Source: Parasponia andersonii
Lineage: Eukaryota; Streptophyta; Magnoliopsida; Rosales; Cannabaceae
Direction of reading: 5' to 3'
Length of the DNA stretch: 64,000 nt
Assembly: GCA_002914805.1 (NCBI GenBank)
Contig: JXTB01000216.1
Span: forward strand, 557,882 to 621,881
Below the pieces are notes generated by a model that was given only the letters and a program-made list of their open reading frames with translations, did not search any database and was not told where the DNA came from. Shown one piece after another: positions 1-13,951 of the stretch. A program made the translations under genes and the position numbers. Position 1 is the stretch's first letter; the number at the start of each line of letters is the position of its first letter.

Positions 1-380
1 ATATATATATATATATATATGGTTGCAAATCTAATATGTATTTTTTTTTCTTTATTTACGGGTAAGTAATTTTATTTTAGCCGTTGGATCACCATTAGAC
101 GGTGATCTAATTATTATAATAAAATACATAAAAAGACGTGCATTATTAATATTTTTTTCTCTTTTATTTTTTACAATACTTTTATATAAAGGTACCAGAA
201 TCCAATATATATTTTTGTTTTTTTTCCTATGTATAGATATCAATTTGTCCAATGAAAATTTAATATGTATATTTTTTATTATAAAAAATAAAAGAAAAAA
301 AAATATTAATAATACACGTCTCTAAAAAAAAAAACACCTATCCATAGATTAAAAAAAAAATTCTTATTAAATTGGCAACT
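1..380. mobile_element. Composite MITE copy 1 of a (TA)n-associated family
   Basis: The window opens in (TA)10, followed at 21 by the terminus GGTTGCAAATCTAATATG. The mirror terminus, ending TTGGCAACT, lies at 373-380 and is again followed by TA-rich sequence. Two half-elements are visible. From 21 to about 190 the orientation matches copies 2 and 4 and contains the hairpin GATCACC/GGTGATC near 88-108. From about 191 a second terminus (GGTACCAGAATCC) starts a stretch that reads in the orientation of copy 3 (AATGAAAATTTAATATG, then ATTAATAATACACGTCT). The arrangement therefore looks like two truncated copies head to head. No coding capacity. The TIRs and (TA)n flanks are seen directly; superfamily is not known (TA targeting would fit Tc1/mariner-like or Micron-like MITEs). 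Confidence 0.65.
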
Positions 381-436
381 ATATATAAATATATATATAG
401 ATATATATGATTTCAAATCCATGTACCAAGCACAAG

Positions 437-508
437 TACAACTAGATCTTATAGTTATACGGTGATTGGTGTACGACTAGATCTTATAGTTATACGGTGA
501 TTGGTGAT
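437..508. repeat. 35-bp tandem duplication
   Basis: The block ACTAGATCTTATAGTTATAC followed by GGTGATTGGTG occurs twice at 441 and 476, an exact 35-bp spacing, essentially identical. It is a recent local duplication in intergenic DNA with no evident function. Confidence 0.85.
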
Positions 509-1931
509 GGACTGATGGTACAACTATCTAGCTAGCGTACGTAACTGCCACGGTCCCTACACGTGGACACTTTCTGGCCATATCTTATATGCATAAGCGT
601 CCCTGTGGTTAGTTATTAACTTATTTGTGAATGACGAACACGTCCACCACTAAAATTTAAAAAGTGCGTGTACTTTTGGCAAAATAAAATTAATCATTTA
701 TTTATTTAAAAAAAAAAGGAAAGAAAGAGATTGAGAAAGCAAGGGTAATTCAACAAAAATAACATAAATAAATAAATATGAGAAGAGGAGAATGAGGTAT
801 TACTTTTGCATATATGTGACGAATCAATTATTTCGGTGGAATACAGTTTTGAGTTCTTAACCCGATAATTGTGCTAACTAATTCTCAAGTCATAGGTTGA
901 TCTAAAACTGATACGATGACCTTTATATCTACATATAATATAAATCCGTATATTCCACTGGATGACGTTTGATAGAAATTTGAATAATATTTAAGGAATA
1001 AAAAGTAATTAAGTTTTGCAATTACAATATTTTAGAAATGGGGGATTTTATTGACACCCGCTCCTCATATTAAGCAACTCCTTTTCCTTAAATTTTTTTT
1101 TAAAAAAAAGAACAAAAACAAAAACAAAACAAAAAAAAAAGAACAAATACCAAAATACCCTTAAATTTTGAGATGCTGTTTTTCGGGCTCAAACTTTTCT
1201 CCAGTTTTAACTAAGTACACCCCTGTGTAATAATATAACATATTTAATTCATTTTATGGTAAAATGTTTGCAATAGGAGCTGAAATCTGAGAAAAAGAAA
1301 AAGAAAAAGACTTTCAATAACCTCCAAATTCTCTCGTTATAGAGTGAATGTCCAGAAATATGACTCGATAAAATATGTATGCTATATATATAGCTCCGTA
1401 TAGATATTTTTTTGGATAAATAATATTATTGGTCCCTAACTTATTACCAGTTTTAGCATATTAGTCTTTAACTTTTTTTTTGGCATTCCAGTACCTGGTT
1501 AACATTTTCTTTTTTTGGCATCTGTAGTCTAAGATTATGTTAGAATTCATTTAAATAGAAGAAATTTTATACCATTCATCCTTGTTATTTAAATTTCTAG
1601 CAATTTGTTTTTTTTTTTTTCACATTCATATCTCTAATAAATAATTTTTTTGGCATTGATTCTTGTTAAAATTATAGTAATATCTCCTAAAATAAAAAAT
1701 ATTTATAGTGAAATCGTTAACAAAAAAAAGAAAATAAAATCGATAAAATCTCCCGACTTAATTTTATTATTTTTTTACATATAGACAATTAATTATTTTT
1801 TAGAATAATATAAAAAAATTAAAGACATATAAAGAATTTCAAGTATAATTGCTATATTATTTGGGTAAATAATTAATTAATTTTTTAAAATAACTATTTA
1901 TAATTAAAAGAAAACTTAATGAATATGGTAA

Positions 1932-1999
1932 CTGCTGGTATTTACCAAATACTATATTACCCATAATTCTAGCTACTCTGCTGGTATTTACCAAATACT
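1932..1999. repeat. Short direct repeat, 22 bp, spacing 46 bp
   Basis: CTGCTGGTATTTACCAAATA plus CT occurs at 1932 and again at 1978 with no mismatch. Nothing coding surrounds it. Confidence 0.8.
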
Positions 2000-2460
2000 T
2001 TGATGCAAATTCATGCCCCTTATATACAATAAAATTCCTTTGACTTAACATAGAAAGTACCAAGTACCAACCTCAAAAGGGGAAAAAAAAAAAACAAAAA
2101 TCGTGTATGAAAAATCACAGTTATTGAAAGTACTCATTGGATCAGAAAAGTTGAGATTCACTTCAGAAATAAAAAGAAAATTTTTGAAATAATATTTGTA
2201 CAAATTTGACATCGAGATATATATATGTACGTATGTATGTATATATACGTATCTAGATATATCAGCTTTACGGGCGTAAAATGAGACAAAAAGAAAATCA
2301 ATATACTGACTCCAAATAAGCCAGATTTTCGACTTATAGACAGTATACAATACCAAATTGGGCAAAATTTTTCCTTTTTGTTTAACATTGTCTTAGCTAG
2401 AAACATTGTATTCTGATGAATTTGAAAATAAATCTTTTACTGGCCAAAATCCTCTTTCGT

Positions 2461-2486
2461 TGGCTAGAGAGAGAGAGAGAGAGAGA
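2461..2486. repeat. (GA)n microsatellite
   Basis: A run of about eleven GA dinucleotides inside AT-rich intergenic sequence. Confidence 0.85.
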
Positions 2487-2651
2487 CCAAAAAAAAGCAG
2501 TAAGACATAGATCCAATCATGGAACACATATCTATATCTGTATCTGTATACAAAAGTAATACGAGATTGAATATTACATACCTTTTGGTAATATAGATAG
2601 AAAGATTTAGATCTTTCCTTCTCCAAGGAGGCAAATAAAACTCTTTACTTC

Positions 2652-2701
2652 TCCTTCTTCTTCTTCTTCTTCTTCTTCTTCTTCTTCTTCTTCTTCTTCT
2701 T
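2652..2701. repeat. (TTC)n microsatellite
   Basis: About sixteen uninterrupted TTC units. The following 400 bp is pyrimidine-rich (CTCTTTTTCTCTCTGTCTC and several T runs) in a way that plant promoters and leaders often are, but no coding exon follows. Confidence 0.9.
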
Positions 2702-3289
2702 TCCTTTGTTGCAACTTAAGAAACTAACTAAAATAGTATAAAGAGAGGTTTATAATTGATATTTGTGGTGTCCGCAAGCAATAAATGGGAATTTTCTAAT
2801 CTCTTTTTCTCTCTGTCTCACACACTTGGGAAGAAAAACTGTGTTGCCTTTTGCTCTTATACAGCGCCTATGTCTCTTTTCACTCCTTATCATCGCCCCA
2901 CTTAATCATATTTTTCTCCTATAAATAATGTTTTCCTTTTTTTTTTTGAGGTGCCTTCTTCTTTATGGTGGACACAGTTTCTCAACCAATCAAAATTGTT
3001 TTTTTTTTTTTTGTGCCTTTCTTTCCTCTTATTCAGTAAGTCTCAATATTTGACGTCTGAAATAGCTTCTTTTTTTTTTTTTTTTTTTCTTTCCTAACAT
3101 TTGTCTACAGATTGGAGCAATGCGACATCATATTTGTAAAACTGGGCGACATCGCATAATGGAATCGTAGTAACTTTCACTTTTATTTATTTTTTTTAGG
3201 TAAATAATTATTTCACAATTACCCTATAATTTATCCATTTTACATATATTTCAAATTTATAGGTAAATATACATTTTTTCATGGGTAAA
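2702..3289. other. Pyrimidine-rich intergenic stretch
   Basis: T-runs of 10-20 bases (near 2938, 3001, 3071) and C/T-rich segments; no open frame of interest and no recognised element. Confidence 0.5.
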
Positions 3290-3775
3290 CATCACTGTGA
3301 ATCCCTAACAGTAGTAACACTTAGATCCTCATATTTTTTAGCATTTAAATCTGCATTTTTACTATTTAGTCTCAATTAGGTCTTGGATGATAGTATATGT
3401 TAGGTTTTGGCCATTAAATGTTCATGTGCAAGGCAGGTGATCCCATTTCCGGGGTATTTGTTCAAAATAAAATGCTTGGGCTCCAAATTTAATTCTTAGC
3501 CCCTACCTTCCACCACCTTCTGCCATTTCTGGTCTTTAAATCTTTCAAAATCTTATTTATTTTTAGCATTTGTTGTTAAAACTAACCCTTTTAACCTTTT
3601 AACAGGAACAATACTGCACACTTAAATTTATCATAATAAGTATTCATGGACTAGTGAGAAAAAACATAAAAACCTTGAAGGACCATAATGATGATTTAAA
3701 AAGTTTAAGGACTAAAAAGAGGCTTTACAAATACTATAAGGACCAAGAGAGAAATTATATTTTGATGAGAAGTGA
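3290..3775. mobile_element. Possible degenerate long-TIR MITE
   Basis: The left side (AATCCCTAACAGTAGTAACA then TTAGATCCTCATATTTTTTAGC) and the reverse complement of the right side (TTGGTCCTTATAGTATTTGT, TTTTTAGTCCTTAAAC) have the same GTCCTTAAAC-style motifs that mark the ends of the better preserved elements at 57.9 and 58.9 kb. The interior has no coding potential. The inverted repeat is imperfect, so this is a tentative call. Confidence 0.3.
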
Positions 3776-6700
3776 TTAGATGACAATCTAATAGAGTAAT
3801 TAAACAAAAAATTTTTTGAATAAGTAGAAAAAAGATTAAAAAAAAAACTAACAATTTAATTTAAGGTTTTAGATATATATCTATTGGAGTAAATATTACT
3901 GATCTTAATTCAGTATAATAGGATCTATCGGTAAATGAATGGTAAAAAGAACTGCTAATTAAACACATAACTCTCCTGAATGACGTGAGTTAACATACCC
4001 CTGTTGTGGATTCCACTAAAGAGTAAAAGACTCATAAGTGAGTTAATACTAATCATTAGTTTATAGCTACTAACTAATGGGTACATTAATATATATATAT
4101 ATATATATATATACAGACAAATTATCTAGAGTTTGTTTTTTAAATGGAGCTATCGGCCGAAAAATTAGCTGTGAATCTGTGATTTAATAAGTAGCTGAAT
4201 TTCTTTTAAGCCGAAAAAGTGATCCGACTTTTTCTTCTTTCATTTTTTTTTTTTTTTGCAAAGATAGGTCCCACATTCGAGAAATTTCATCAACAGTCTT
4301 AAAAGCAGGTTTTTTTTTTTTTTTTTCATTTGTTGCCTTAAAAATAATTAAAATTCAGTGGATGAGATCATACAAATAAACTGTATCTCTGTAGTTTTTC
4401 TCATCTATTTTTAATTAAAAAAAATAGAAGAAAAGCTAAACCTCTATGAGCCATGTTATCTCTGTTGTGTACCTCGTGGTTGTTTTTGTTTGCTTTAGTG
4501 GAAAAACAAAAACTAGTTGAAACTTTATGGAAGCACCTTATGTGAATAGTGGATAACATTAGAAGAGTTCCCCTCCCTCTCATAGAAACTATTCCCAATT
4601 AGATGAGTAAACCTCCTGTTGGCCCACATTAATGAGTATATTTTGGTTAGAATAAGATTAAAATGTAAAATAGAAAAATTGACTATCTTCAGTTTTTAAG
4701 AATATGCGCATTTTTTCCCCTTTCTTCGTGCTTAAGATTAAATTTGGAGGAATGTTAGCTGCAATTTTTTTTCATTCTATTTTATGTTATTTCATTTAAT
4801 GATTTAATACGTGAATTCTATTAAAGTATTTTATATTTTGATAATATTAAAATGTATAATTTTAAAGTTCATACGTGTTGGATAAGAAAATATTTTTTTG
4901 TAAAAAAAAAGAAAAATTAAATAATTACTCATTCCAAATTCCAGTAATATGCTTTATTAGTTACAGTCCCAAAGTCGATGTTGGGAGTTGGAGTTGTACT
5001 CATTTTGGGGTAAGGTTTATAGTTAAATTAAAGTATTCCCCGGAACGAGGAGGACAATGTGGCCTATTACTATAATTACAATATTGCTAGGCGAGAGTTA
5101 AAAAATTGAAATCTGTTTGTTTTTATGAATTCTTGAATGTGGAAAATCCAAAATGAAGCCCTTATAAATAGTTTAAAGATAGCATTAGGGATCACACTTA
5201 ATTATTTAATTAGTGAATTAAAATTTTATTATTAGTAGTTTAATAATATGTACTAATTAAACGTTAATAGATAGATACCAAGCATTATTTATATTATATT
5301 TAAATACTTGAATACGTGGCTCATGGGCTCATTCACCATTTTCTCTAACTAAGCTATCTTCTACAATTATGAGTAAAAAAAAATGTTAATACTTCACTCA
5401 GTACTTCCTAACTACCACAATTTTTTTTTTGTTAAATATTACATATATGTTTAAGGATTGTTTAGTAATTAAAATAATAGATAATGATATTTCTCAATAT
5501 AAACAACATCTTGATGACATCTTTACCTTTTATTTTACTTGTAGAAACCAAAAACATAAAATTTTCAAGCCCTAATGCATTGACTATGTGAGAGTATGAG
5601 CTACGGAGATCTCCATTTGATAGATATCAATTATAGTTACCGTAAATATAATAAGCAAGTGATCATCCGTAACTTTTATTTTTAATTTTTTTTTTAAATT
5701 TAACGATTTAATTGCAACTAATAAAAAAACAATTAAAAAAATAAGGTACAATTGTAATAATATTGGTGAGGAGATCATAGTTTTGAAGAGTAATTATCAA
5801 CAACAGCGTCAGACTAGCTATATATCCAAATTTACACACAACAATTTATGATCACAAGTTATTTATATCGAACAAAATTATAGAGCCATAGTTTTCATTC
5901 TGTATAAATAAACACTATGGTTCACATGAATGAAGAGCATCAAAAGCTAAAAGAAAGTAAATAAATATTTTCTCAATTTCAATTATTCGATAATACGACT
6001 AACAAATAATCCAACCACCACATCTGCTGGCTTTGAATAGTGTCATAAAAAATACAAATACAAAGCATCAATTGTCAAAACTTGTCAATTCAACGCATTT
6101 TTTTTTTTTGGGGGTTATTCTCTTTATATAAAAGAAGAAGCAGAATTTGTCAACCTCATGATGATCGCCAAAATAATTAATCCACATGAAAAATATTAAT
6201 AAAACGCAGCGGCAATTCTACAAAATGGATGGTCCGATATGCAATGAAAGCAAGATACGTGTCAACTTTAGCCACGTATCTAATTTTATATATATATATA
6301 TATATATTTGTATATATGCATATATTTTGGAGAAACTTGACGACCCATGTGAGAATGATTTTTAAACTACTGACCAGAAAATAAGACTCCACCTCATATG
6401 GGACAATATATATGGGGTCCTTTTCATGTGCAAAACATTTTTACTTATTTTCTTTTCTATCTCATATTATGTTCGAATTATACTGAATTATGCATAAAAA
6501 TTTATTATTCTTAATAAGATATATGAAGATTGAATAATAATAAATATATTTTTTAGTTTGTAATAAGTAAAAATTATTAATTAAATTTTATTTAAAAAAA
6601 AAGTTATACTATAAAGATAATCTTATCATTTTATTGTCCTATTCGTTCCAACAGGTTAAGGTTAACTACATTCGTCGTTCTATTTATTTATTTTTTTTAA

Positions 6701-9700
6701 ATTGAGTTTGAGATAGGTTTATGATTTGGCCGTTTGTATATTAAGTGACATAATTTTTGGCAGGTACATTCTCACTCTTATTTTAGTCTCTCCATATCTT
6801 ATTTTAGTAAAGTGGTTTTGTTTGCACCCCTACTCACAACTCACATTAAAGCAGCCTCTTTCTCGTAAAAATATATTTTTAGCTGCAAACTTACCCTTAA
6901 TTAAAAGTTTTTTTTAATAATGTTTTATTTTAATACACCTCATAGCTATTTTTTTGGAAAATGTTGAAAATTCAAACTCCAAGCACAAATTCTCCAAGAG
7001 ACGTGTAAAAGCCATCCAAAAATATCTAAAGATCTGAAGACAAGTGGTGAAGCGATATTTACTTGGAAACAAAAAAAAAAGTGTTGAAAACATATTTATA
7101 CTACTAGATTTGTTTTTGTACTTTTTCACTTTCTTTCGTTTGCTCTCCCATTTAAATTTGAACTTTATATGCATTATCTATATTTGGACCTGATTTTTCC
7201 AACCATAAGTGCTTGAAAAGATTAATATAAATAAGGATTGGATTATTATTATGTCTCTTTTTATTATTTTTTTAAATAAACAGTTTAAGGACCAAAGTTA
7301 AACTTTTGTAGTAATTCTGAAACCAAATAAGTTATTTATCCAATTAAAATACTCAACTAAGTTTTCTCACCATATTTTTGCCCCCCAATTTTTTTCTTAG
7401 GTTGATACAAATGGTTCTTGAACTTTTAACTTGACATTTTAGACCAAACAAAACCATCAAAAAGATAAATATCAGTCTCTCATTTGCTTTTAGTTCAAAG
7501 ATTAAAATGCCGCAATTTATAGTTTAGTAATAAAAATGCACAAATGGGTGAAGCTTAAATGGGCATTTATGCCAATAATAAAACCATGAAACAGTGTCTT
7601 TGATTTTTTTTTCCCCCTCCGTTCAAGGCCAAATTAAGTTTATCATGGAGGGTATATCAAAAAAAAAAAAAACCTTATTATGGAGGGATTTCCACTCCAT
7701 AGGACAATTAATGTCACTTGGTAAAAAAAGACTATCTCTTAATAATTTTTATCAAAAAGTTTAGGATGAGTCATCTAAAACTACACGCCTAATTGAAATT
7801 CAAAACTTAATTACTATTTTATATACTTTTATTTTTTCGAATACTGTTTATAGGTATATAAATTTTTTGATGCGTCAGAATTTACTCCGACTACACGACG
7901 TTGATTATAATTATAATTCAGACGAAATGTTTATAGTTTATTGATTATAATCATAAAGTAATAAAATTACAGTTTATATAGTATAACACCCATAACATTA
8001 TTCTATTTTTTTTTTCTCCTATTTCAGTGCATGACACTTTATCGTTAAAATGTCGTAATTAAAGGACTGTTTGGGAGTTTTGAACGTGCATAAATAAGAC
8101 GTCGGTGACTCTTATGACGTCATATTGGATAATCAACTTTTTATATGTCATCACTAGTGTTTATGTGTACAAATCTTTCGTGTCGATGATACTGCAAAAG
8201 AAAAAAATGTTGGATTCTGAAAGTGAGACTTTCCATTCGTTTAATTTCAATTGGCGACAAAAAGATCCAAAAAAAAATGAAAATTAAAAAAAAAAAAAAA
8301 AAAAAACACGATAAACATAGCCATTTTGAAGCCAATCCCCAAAAACAAGTTGAAACTTCGAAGGGTCTTTCTACTTAGAAGCATGTGGTCGGTATCTTCA
8401 CAGACTTGTCTATTTCACCAACCAAGCCTCTTCCCGGGACGTGTCCGAATATCACATCATTTGAGAATCAAAGAGATATATAGGATACACATATGCACAA
8501 TTTTAGAAACATCAATTTTGTAAATTGGTGCCTTTTTTTTTTTTTTTTACCCAACAACGTAAAAAAAAAAAAAAGAAACTAACTTCCATTATTGTATGTC
8601 GCGAATCAACTTTAAGTAGCATCAAAGTATGCTTTTTTATTTATTTGTTTGTTTATTGGGTCTTCAATCAACCCCATACATGATGCATGTATAGTTACGA
8701 CAAGTACTATTATATCACGAGAGCCACACAAATTCGAATAATAAATATGGTCATTCAAAAAATGCGACAGTTATTATCCCGGGAAAAGCGAAAAAAAAAA
8801 AAAGAAAAGAGGCACGCAAAGGTATACGAGGACAAACGTGGTTGCATTACATTTTCACATATTTCTCTTTCCTTTTTTGGAGTTTCTGAACTTTTAGGAA
8901 CCACGTTAAATTTAGTCCAATTAATAGCATTATTTAAAACTTATGTTAGGGATTTTTTGTTTTAATCCTTTCTTGTATTGTAATTGTTTCTCCAATCCAA
9001 TGATAATTTCATTAAACCAAATGCCACTGAGGTGAGAAGAATAAATTATTTACTAAATTTCGACCGTTGTTCAGCCGTATATTTAGTGACATAATAAAGT
9101 TACACAACTAATTAATTATCAAATTTCAATTGGTATAACATCAATATACTTGTTAGAATGGGTACACACCAATATTAGATGAAAAATATTTGGATTTTTT
9201 AAATTTAATACTGTTCACACGCTATTTTGATGATCATCCTTAAACTATTAGAAATGTTCCCCTTAGTCCTTTTTTTTTTTTTTTTTTTTATATGATACAT
9301 TTGATTCTTAATTAAATGCTCCCCTTCCTCTGCAGTCACCTGACTTGATTGATAGCAACGTTCTTGAAGATAACTTCAAGAAAATATTGAAAGGCAAAAA
9401 AAATGTTTCAAATTTCGAAAGGAAATGAGACAACAATGTGTCAATGTTCAATAGTCGATCATGTATAACAATATATTAATCACTATAAAACCACATATTA
9501 TATTAAGGTATCTGTATATTAATATCATGGAGAGTTTAATAACCAAGCAAAAGATCATTATATTTATTTGATATTTATTTTTGGAAGAGATAGATCTTCC
9601 TTATTGTTATTGTTCTAGGAGGAAAGTTGTCACTCGTCTTTGTTCATATATTAATTTTAAATAGTTATAACGGTACTTTCTGTCCCCTTTCACATATATT

Positions 9701-12375
9701 TAAACAAGTTCATCCGTGATCTAACTAGCTACGTGGACAAATTAGGATGGTCCATCTGCTTTGCTTATATATTGCCCACCAAATACGAATAAAAAAAGAA
9801 ATTGAACATTTATTAATTTGTTCATTAGAAAACTCGGTTCAAAATTCATTGACACTAAGAAAATTTTGAGTTTATTAGTATGAGCGGCCGATAATATTTT
9901 AGTGAACCAGCTTAACTTTGTGCCAAGTAGCGCCATGAAAGAGACGTGGTTTCATTTTGTTAGAGCATGGCCATGTGATAAGAGTTAATTTATTGCTTAT
10001 TATAATTTCTGATAATTATCAGTTCAAATAAAGAAATAAGCTTACGATAATTAGGTTTGGCATCAAGTCTTGTTCAGGAATTCAGGGGAATGTTTCTATT
10101 TAATTCTCATTGAATTTGTTGTTTTTTTTTTGTCTTCATAATAAATTAAATTACGAAGAATCAACATATTTTGACAATTGGCACATGCCTTCGTCGAGTC
10201 AATCACAGATTGAAATCCAATGTATTAGAAAATAAGCTCCAGATCGATCTAAAATATTAGTTTGTCCCATTCCTATTAACAAAAAAAGGACCAACTAGAT
10301 TTGCTTTTTTATGTTGAATTAATTATGCCAGGAATATTTCTTTATTGCCCTCTTGAACTGTGAATTGAAACTCAATTTATTACTTATCTGAATAATGTTT
10401 TTCAACTAACATACATATGTCTTTTAAATGGACTGATGTCAGACAAACTATAATCATATATATTTTTTTACGTTTGAGAGTGTAAAAACAAAAGTTTTTC
10501 AAGAGAAGTAAAATTGTAATGCAAATAATACGAACAATGATAATGATGTATCCTATTACGATAATGATGTATCTGTTTGTTATTAAATTATTTTAATTAA
10601 TAAATTGAGTCTCATGTAAATTTTATTGAATTATAATTATGATTAATCGATAACAAACTGACATATAATGTGGGACAAAGTATCATTAGTGCCTCCTCAA
10701 TGGTACAGAAATGAATATATAATTAATCAACCTGTGTTTCTTAAACCATATGTTTTCTCTGAAAACTTCATTTTTCTCCTCTGACTGTTAAATCTTTAGA
10801 TTTCTATTTCGTTAGGAGAAGATCTTTGGGATTTCTCTCTGTAGGACTTTTTTATGTCTTTTTTTTTTTTTTTTAATTTAATAGTAATTCCTTATGTGTG
10901 AAGACATCCAAAGAATTAGATTTATGGGTTTTATTGTTCTACCTCATTATAAATGTGTGTAAGTTTCGTTAGTTTTTATTATTTTTATATAATTTTGTGT
11001 AGTTTTTTTTTCCATTTATGAAACTTTTAAGATTCAAATATAGAATACTATATTAATATTTTGAAGATTGATTTTATATGAGATTCATCACAACATTAGT
11101 CGGAAGAGCCAACTCTACTAGTAAAAAATGATTTAAAAGAGTAAAAAGAAATTTGTCATAGAGCTCTGATTGTTGTTAGAATTCAATTGTTTCATCAATT
11201 CTTTATGAACTTCTATGCGAATTTCATCATGCTATTTTTATATCGACTAGTGATTATGACGTGGTTATTTGATCATTTAAAGAAATTCTCATTTTGATAA
11301 TAAAAAAAATTATAGTACGAGACAGATATTTTTTAAGTGTAGCTCTTTTATTATCACCACTTTGTTTGCTCTCCTCTTGATATTCATAAATCTATAATCT
11401 ACTTTAAAATATAAATTAAAAAGTTCCTAGTGCAACTTAACAATTTTTAAAATTGTATGTCCAATTATTCTTAAATATCGTTCAGTTTAATTTGTTCCCA
11501 CTGACTCTCTTACTAGCTCCCATCTCTTGGATTGATATTCTTATTTCTATTTCATTGTTTTTTTATTATAAAAAATTAATATTCTTAAAAGTAATTTAAT
11601 TAAAGGTTCTTCTGATAATTAACAATTGCTAATAAATTATGAGGAGAGTAGACAAAAGTATAGCGATAAATCTATCTTTTTTATTAATAAGCATTCATCC
11701 TTTGTATATTATTAATTGCCATCAATTGATATGAAACTCACTATCAACAGTGGAGGATATAATATCATAACAAAACAAACAACTATTAAAGAGGAAAACT
11801 ATCTATGTTTTACTTTTTGCTAATCGGAAAAAATGTACTCTTTTCTTTTCTACGAGACAATAGATTCGAATCTACGAGAGATAAATGTAATTGATGATCA
11901 ATTTAAATTTATGACCATCACCGTAAAAACAAAAAGAAGTTTACTATCAACTTCAAAATGTTAACTATCCTTGAAAATGTTGAGGTTTTTTTTAAGCACC
12001 ATCAAACAAACCCTTCCCACCAATACATGACAAAGAAATTCATTACTCACTCGAAATAGTTAACCATATGTATTTTGCTTCGCATATACATACCGCATGA
12101 TGTTATAATAGATTACTAGATCCATGGCTTTGCTTTATAAACTAATGACATAGATTATTGTTAGAATGATATTTAGCCAGATCATGTAGTGTAGAGATAT
12201 ATTTCTAATAAGGTTCCTTAGCAAAATGAACTCATTTGAAAGCGGTATGTTTTTAAACTCTCTGCAAAGTAAAATTTCTCAACTATGCTTGACTGCTCTC
12301 AATACATATTTGACCATACGAATAGTTTATTATGCAAAGAATTTTAAAATACTAAAGGTCAATTTCAAAAGGCCT
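3776..12375. other. AT-rich gene desert
   Basis: Over 8 kb in which I see no gene, RNA gene or well-defined transposon. There are homopolymer runs, a (TA)n at about 4089-4113, another at 6286-6307, and scattered fragments resembling MITE ends (about 7280-7520 and 8890-8960). The longest open frames (for example 6914-7174, 8687-8965) have no family resemblance and A/T-driven composition. Standard plant miRNA sequences I know (miR156, 159, 160, 164, 166, 167, 169, 171, 172, 390, 396, 398) were looked for by eye and not seen. Confidence 0.55.
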
Positions 12376-12630
12376 AGGTCTCATTTGGTTTATTCATCTA
12401 AATGAGTGTATTTAAATAAAAATTCTAGAATGAATTACAATCGGAATGAGAGATATTTAAATAGAAAAACAGTAGAATGAGTTTTAATTAAAATAGGAGT
12501 ATTAGAATGGACCTATTCAAAAATACATCTTTCCTTCCATTCTCGTTTAAGATACAAAATATATATTACAATTGTTGATGTGACTGATGGACCATTTGAA
12601 TGAAAAAATTGAATTGTTAAATCAAATACC
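12376..12630. repeat. Older repeat interrupted by the Tat-type LTR element
   Basis: Begins AGGTCTCATTTGGTTTATTC, a form typical of the ends of small plant DNA elements, and contains several ATTCTAGAATG-like motifs. The last 44 bases (12587-12630, CATTTGAATGAAAAAATTG onward) recur on the far side of the LTR element at 21001-21044 and again at 21521-21560. The LTR element therefore sits inside or beside repeated DNA. The class of this older repeat is unresolved. Confidence 0.4.
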
Positions 12631-13951
12631 TGTAGTGAAACATAAATCTTCATGTTCTAGTACTATGGTTCAATAAAAGATCGTGTTCATATGACCATGT
12701 ATACGAGCAAATACTTGTTCGAAAGATCAAGTGCTCGAATAGATCGAAAAGCTTGAGATTCAAAAACTACAATATTCAAGGTAGTCAGATCATGGTAAGT
12801 ACTAGAACAAGATTAAGCCCTCAATGATAAATTGAAGGTCTTAGCCTTAAAACGAAGAAATTTTAAAATAAAATTATGGCTAAGTCAAATTACTTATTTT
12901 ATACTATGAAGGATAAACACTTTCTTCAAATATATATATATAGAAACTAAGCTGCTTGCAACGCAAAAGAAATATAATGCGAGTAATATTAAAAAAAAAT
13001 CAATGAAAAAGATATTCAGCTCAGCGAAAAAAATTTGACCTCCTAACTTGACTTCCATTATTAGCTCACAATAAATATAAATGGATAAAGAAGTTGTGGT
13101 TTCACACCTTCCTTTACCTCGCAAGAAAAAGTCGAGAAAGTAAAAAGTTCTTGCTGCACAAAGTGACACTAAGAATTGAGGACAATTATTATATTTCAAA
13201 TTTACAGATTTTGATCCTGAGATTTCTTCTATCCAAAATTCAAGTTTACAAGATATTAGGGATATGATTATTCAAGTGAAGATTTTATTAGATTTTGTGG
13301 GAGATAAATACGAATTCAAATTCGTGTTCGTTGTAATCTTTTTATAATCTTTTTGATATTTGAAAAGATATTATCTGTAGTAGAAATCTATTTCCTCAGG
13401 CCTATAAATACAAGGCTCCTAAGCAGAAAAAGGTAACTGAAAGCTTTATTATAACCAGTATATTGAGAAAATAGCACCAGTTATAGTAGATGCAAGCACT
13501 TTGTTTAAAAGGCTGAATCACTGTAAAATTCATGTGTTCATCATTTTCTCTCCTATTCTCTCTTTAATCTTTAGTTTTCTCCAAAAATTAATAATCTCAT
13601 TGTTATATCAACTTTTAGTATCAATAATTTGGTGCTAGATTCAAATTCATGTTCACTGTAATCTTTTTATAATCTTTTTGATATTTGAAAAGATCTCATC
13701 TGCAGCATAAATCTATTTCCTCAGGCCTATAAATACAAGGCTCATGAGCAGTTAAAGGCAACTAAAAGCTTTCTTGTAATCAGTATACTGAGAAAATAAC
13801 ACCAGCTATAGTGGATGCAAGCACTTTATTCAAAAGACTGAACCATTCTAAAATTCATGTGTCCATCATTTTCTCTCCTATTCTCTCTTTAATCTTTAGT
13901 TTTCTCTAAAAATTAATAATCTCGTTCTTATACTAATTTTTAGTATCAACA
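12631..13951 (+). repeat. 5' LTR of the Tat-type element, enlarged by a tandem duplication
   Basis: Starts TGTAGTGAAACA and ends TATCAACA. It is about 290 bp longer than its partner because a 325-bp unit is present twice (about 13312-13636 and 13637-13961). TATA-like CCTATAAATACAAGG occurs in each unit (near 13400 and 13725), which fits the core promoter of the LTR. Confidence 0.8.

Larger units (their letters stand above)
381..2640. other. AT-rich intergenic DNA, no gene seen
   Basis: Dense A/T runs with no credible exon; the open frames present are short and compositionally biased. Small repeats are listed separately (437-508, 1932-1999). The segment around 1425-1530 (GGTCCCTAAC..., TTAGTCTTTAAC) resembles the degenerate ends of long-TIR MITEs found elsewhere here, but no matching opposite end was identified. 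Confidence 0.6.
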
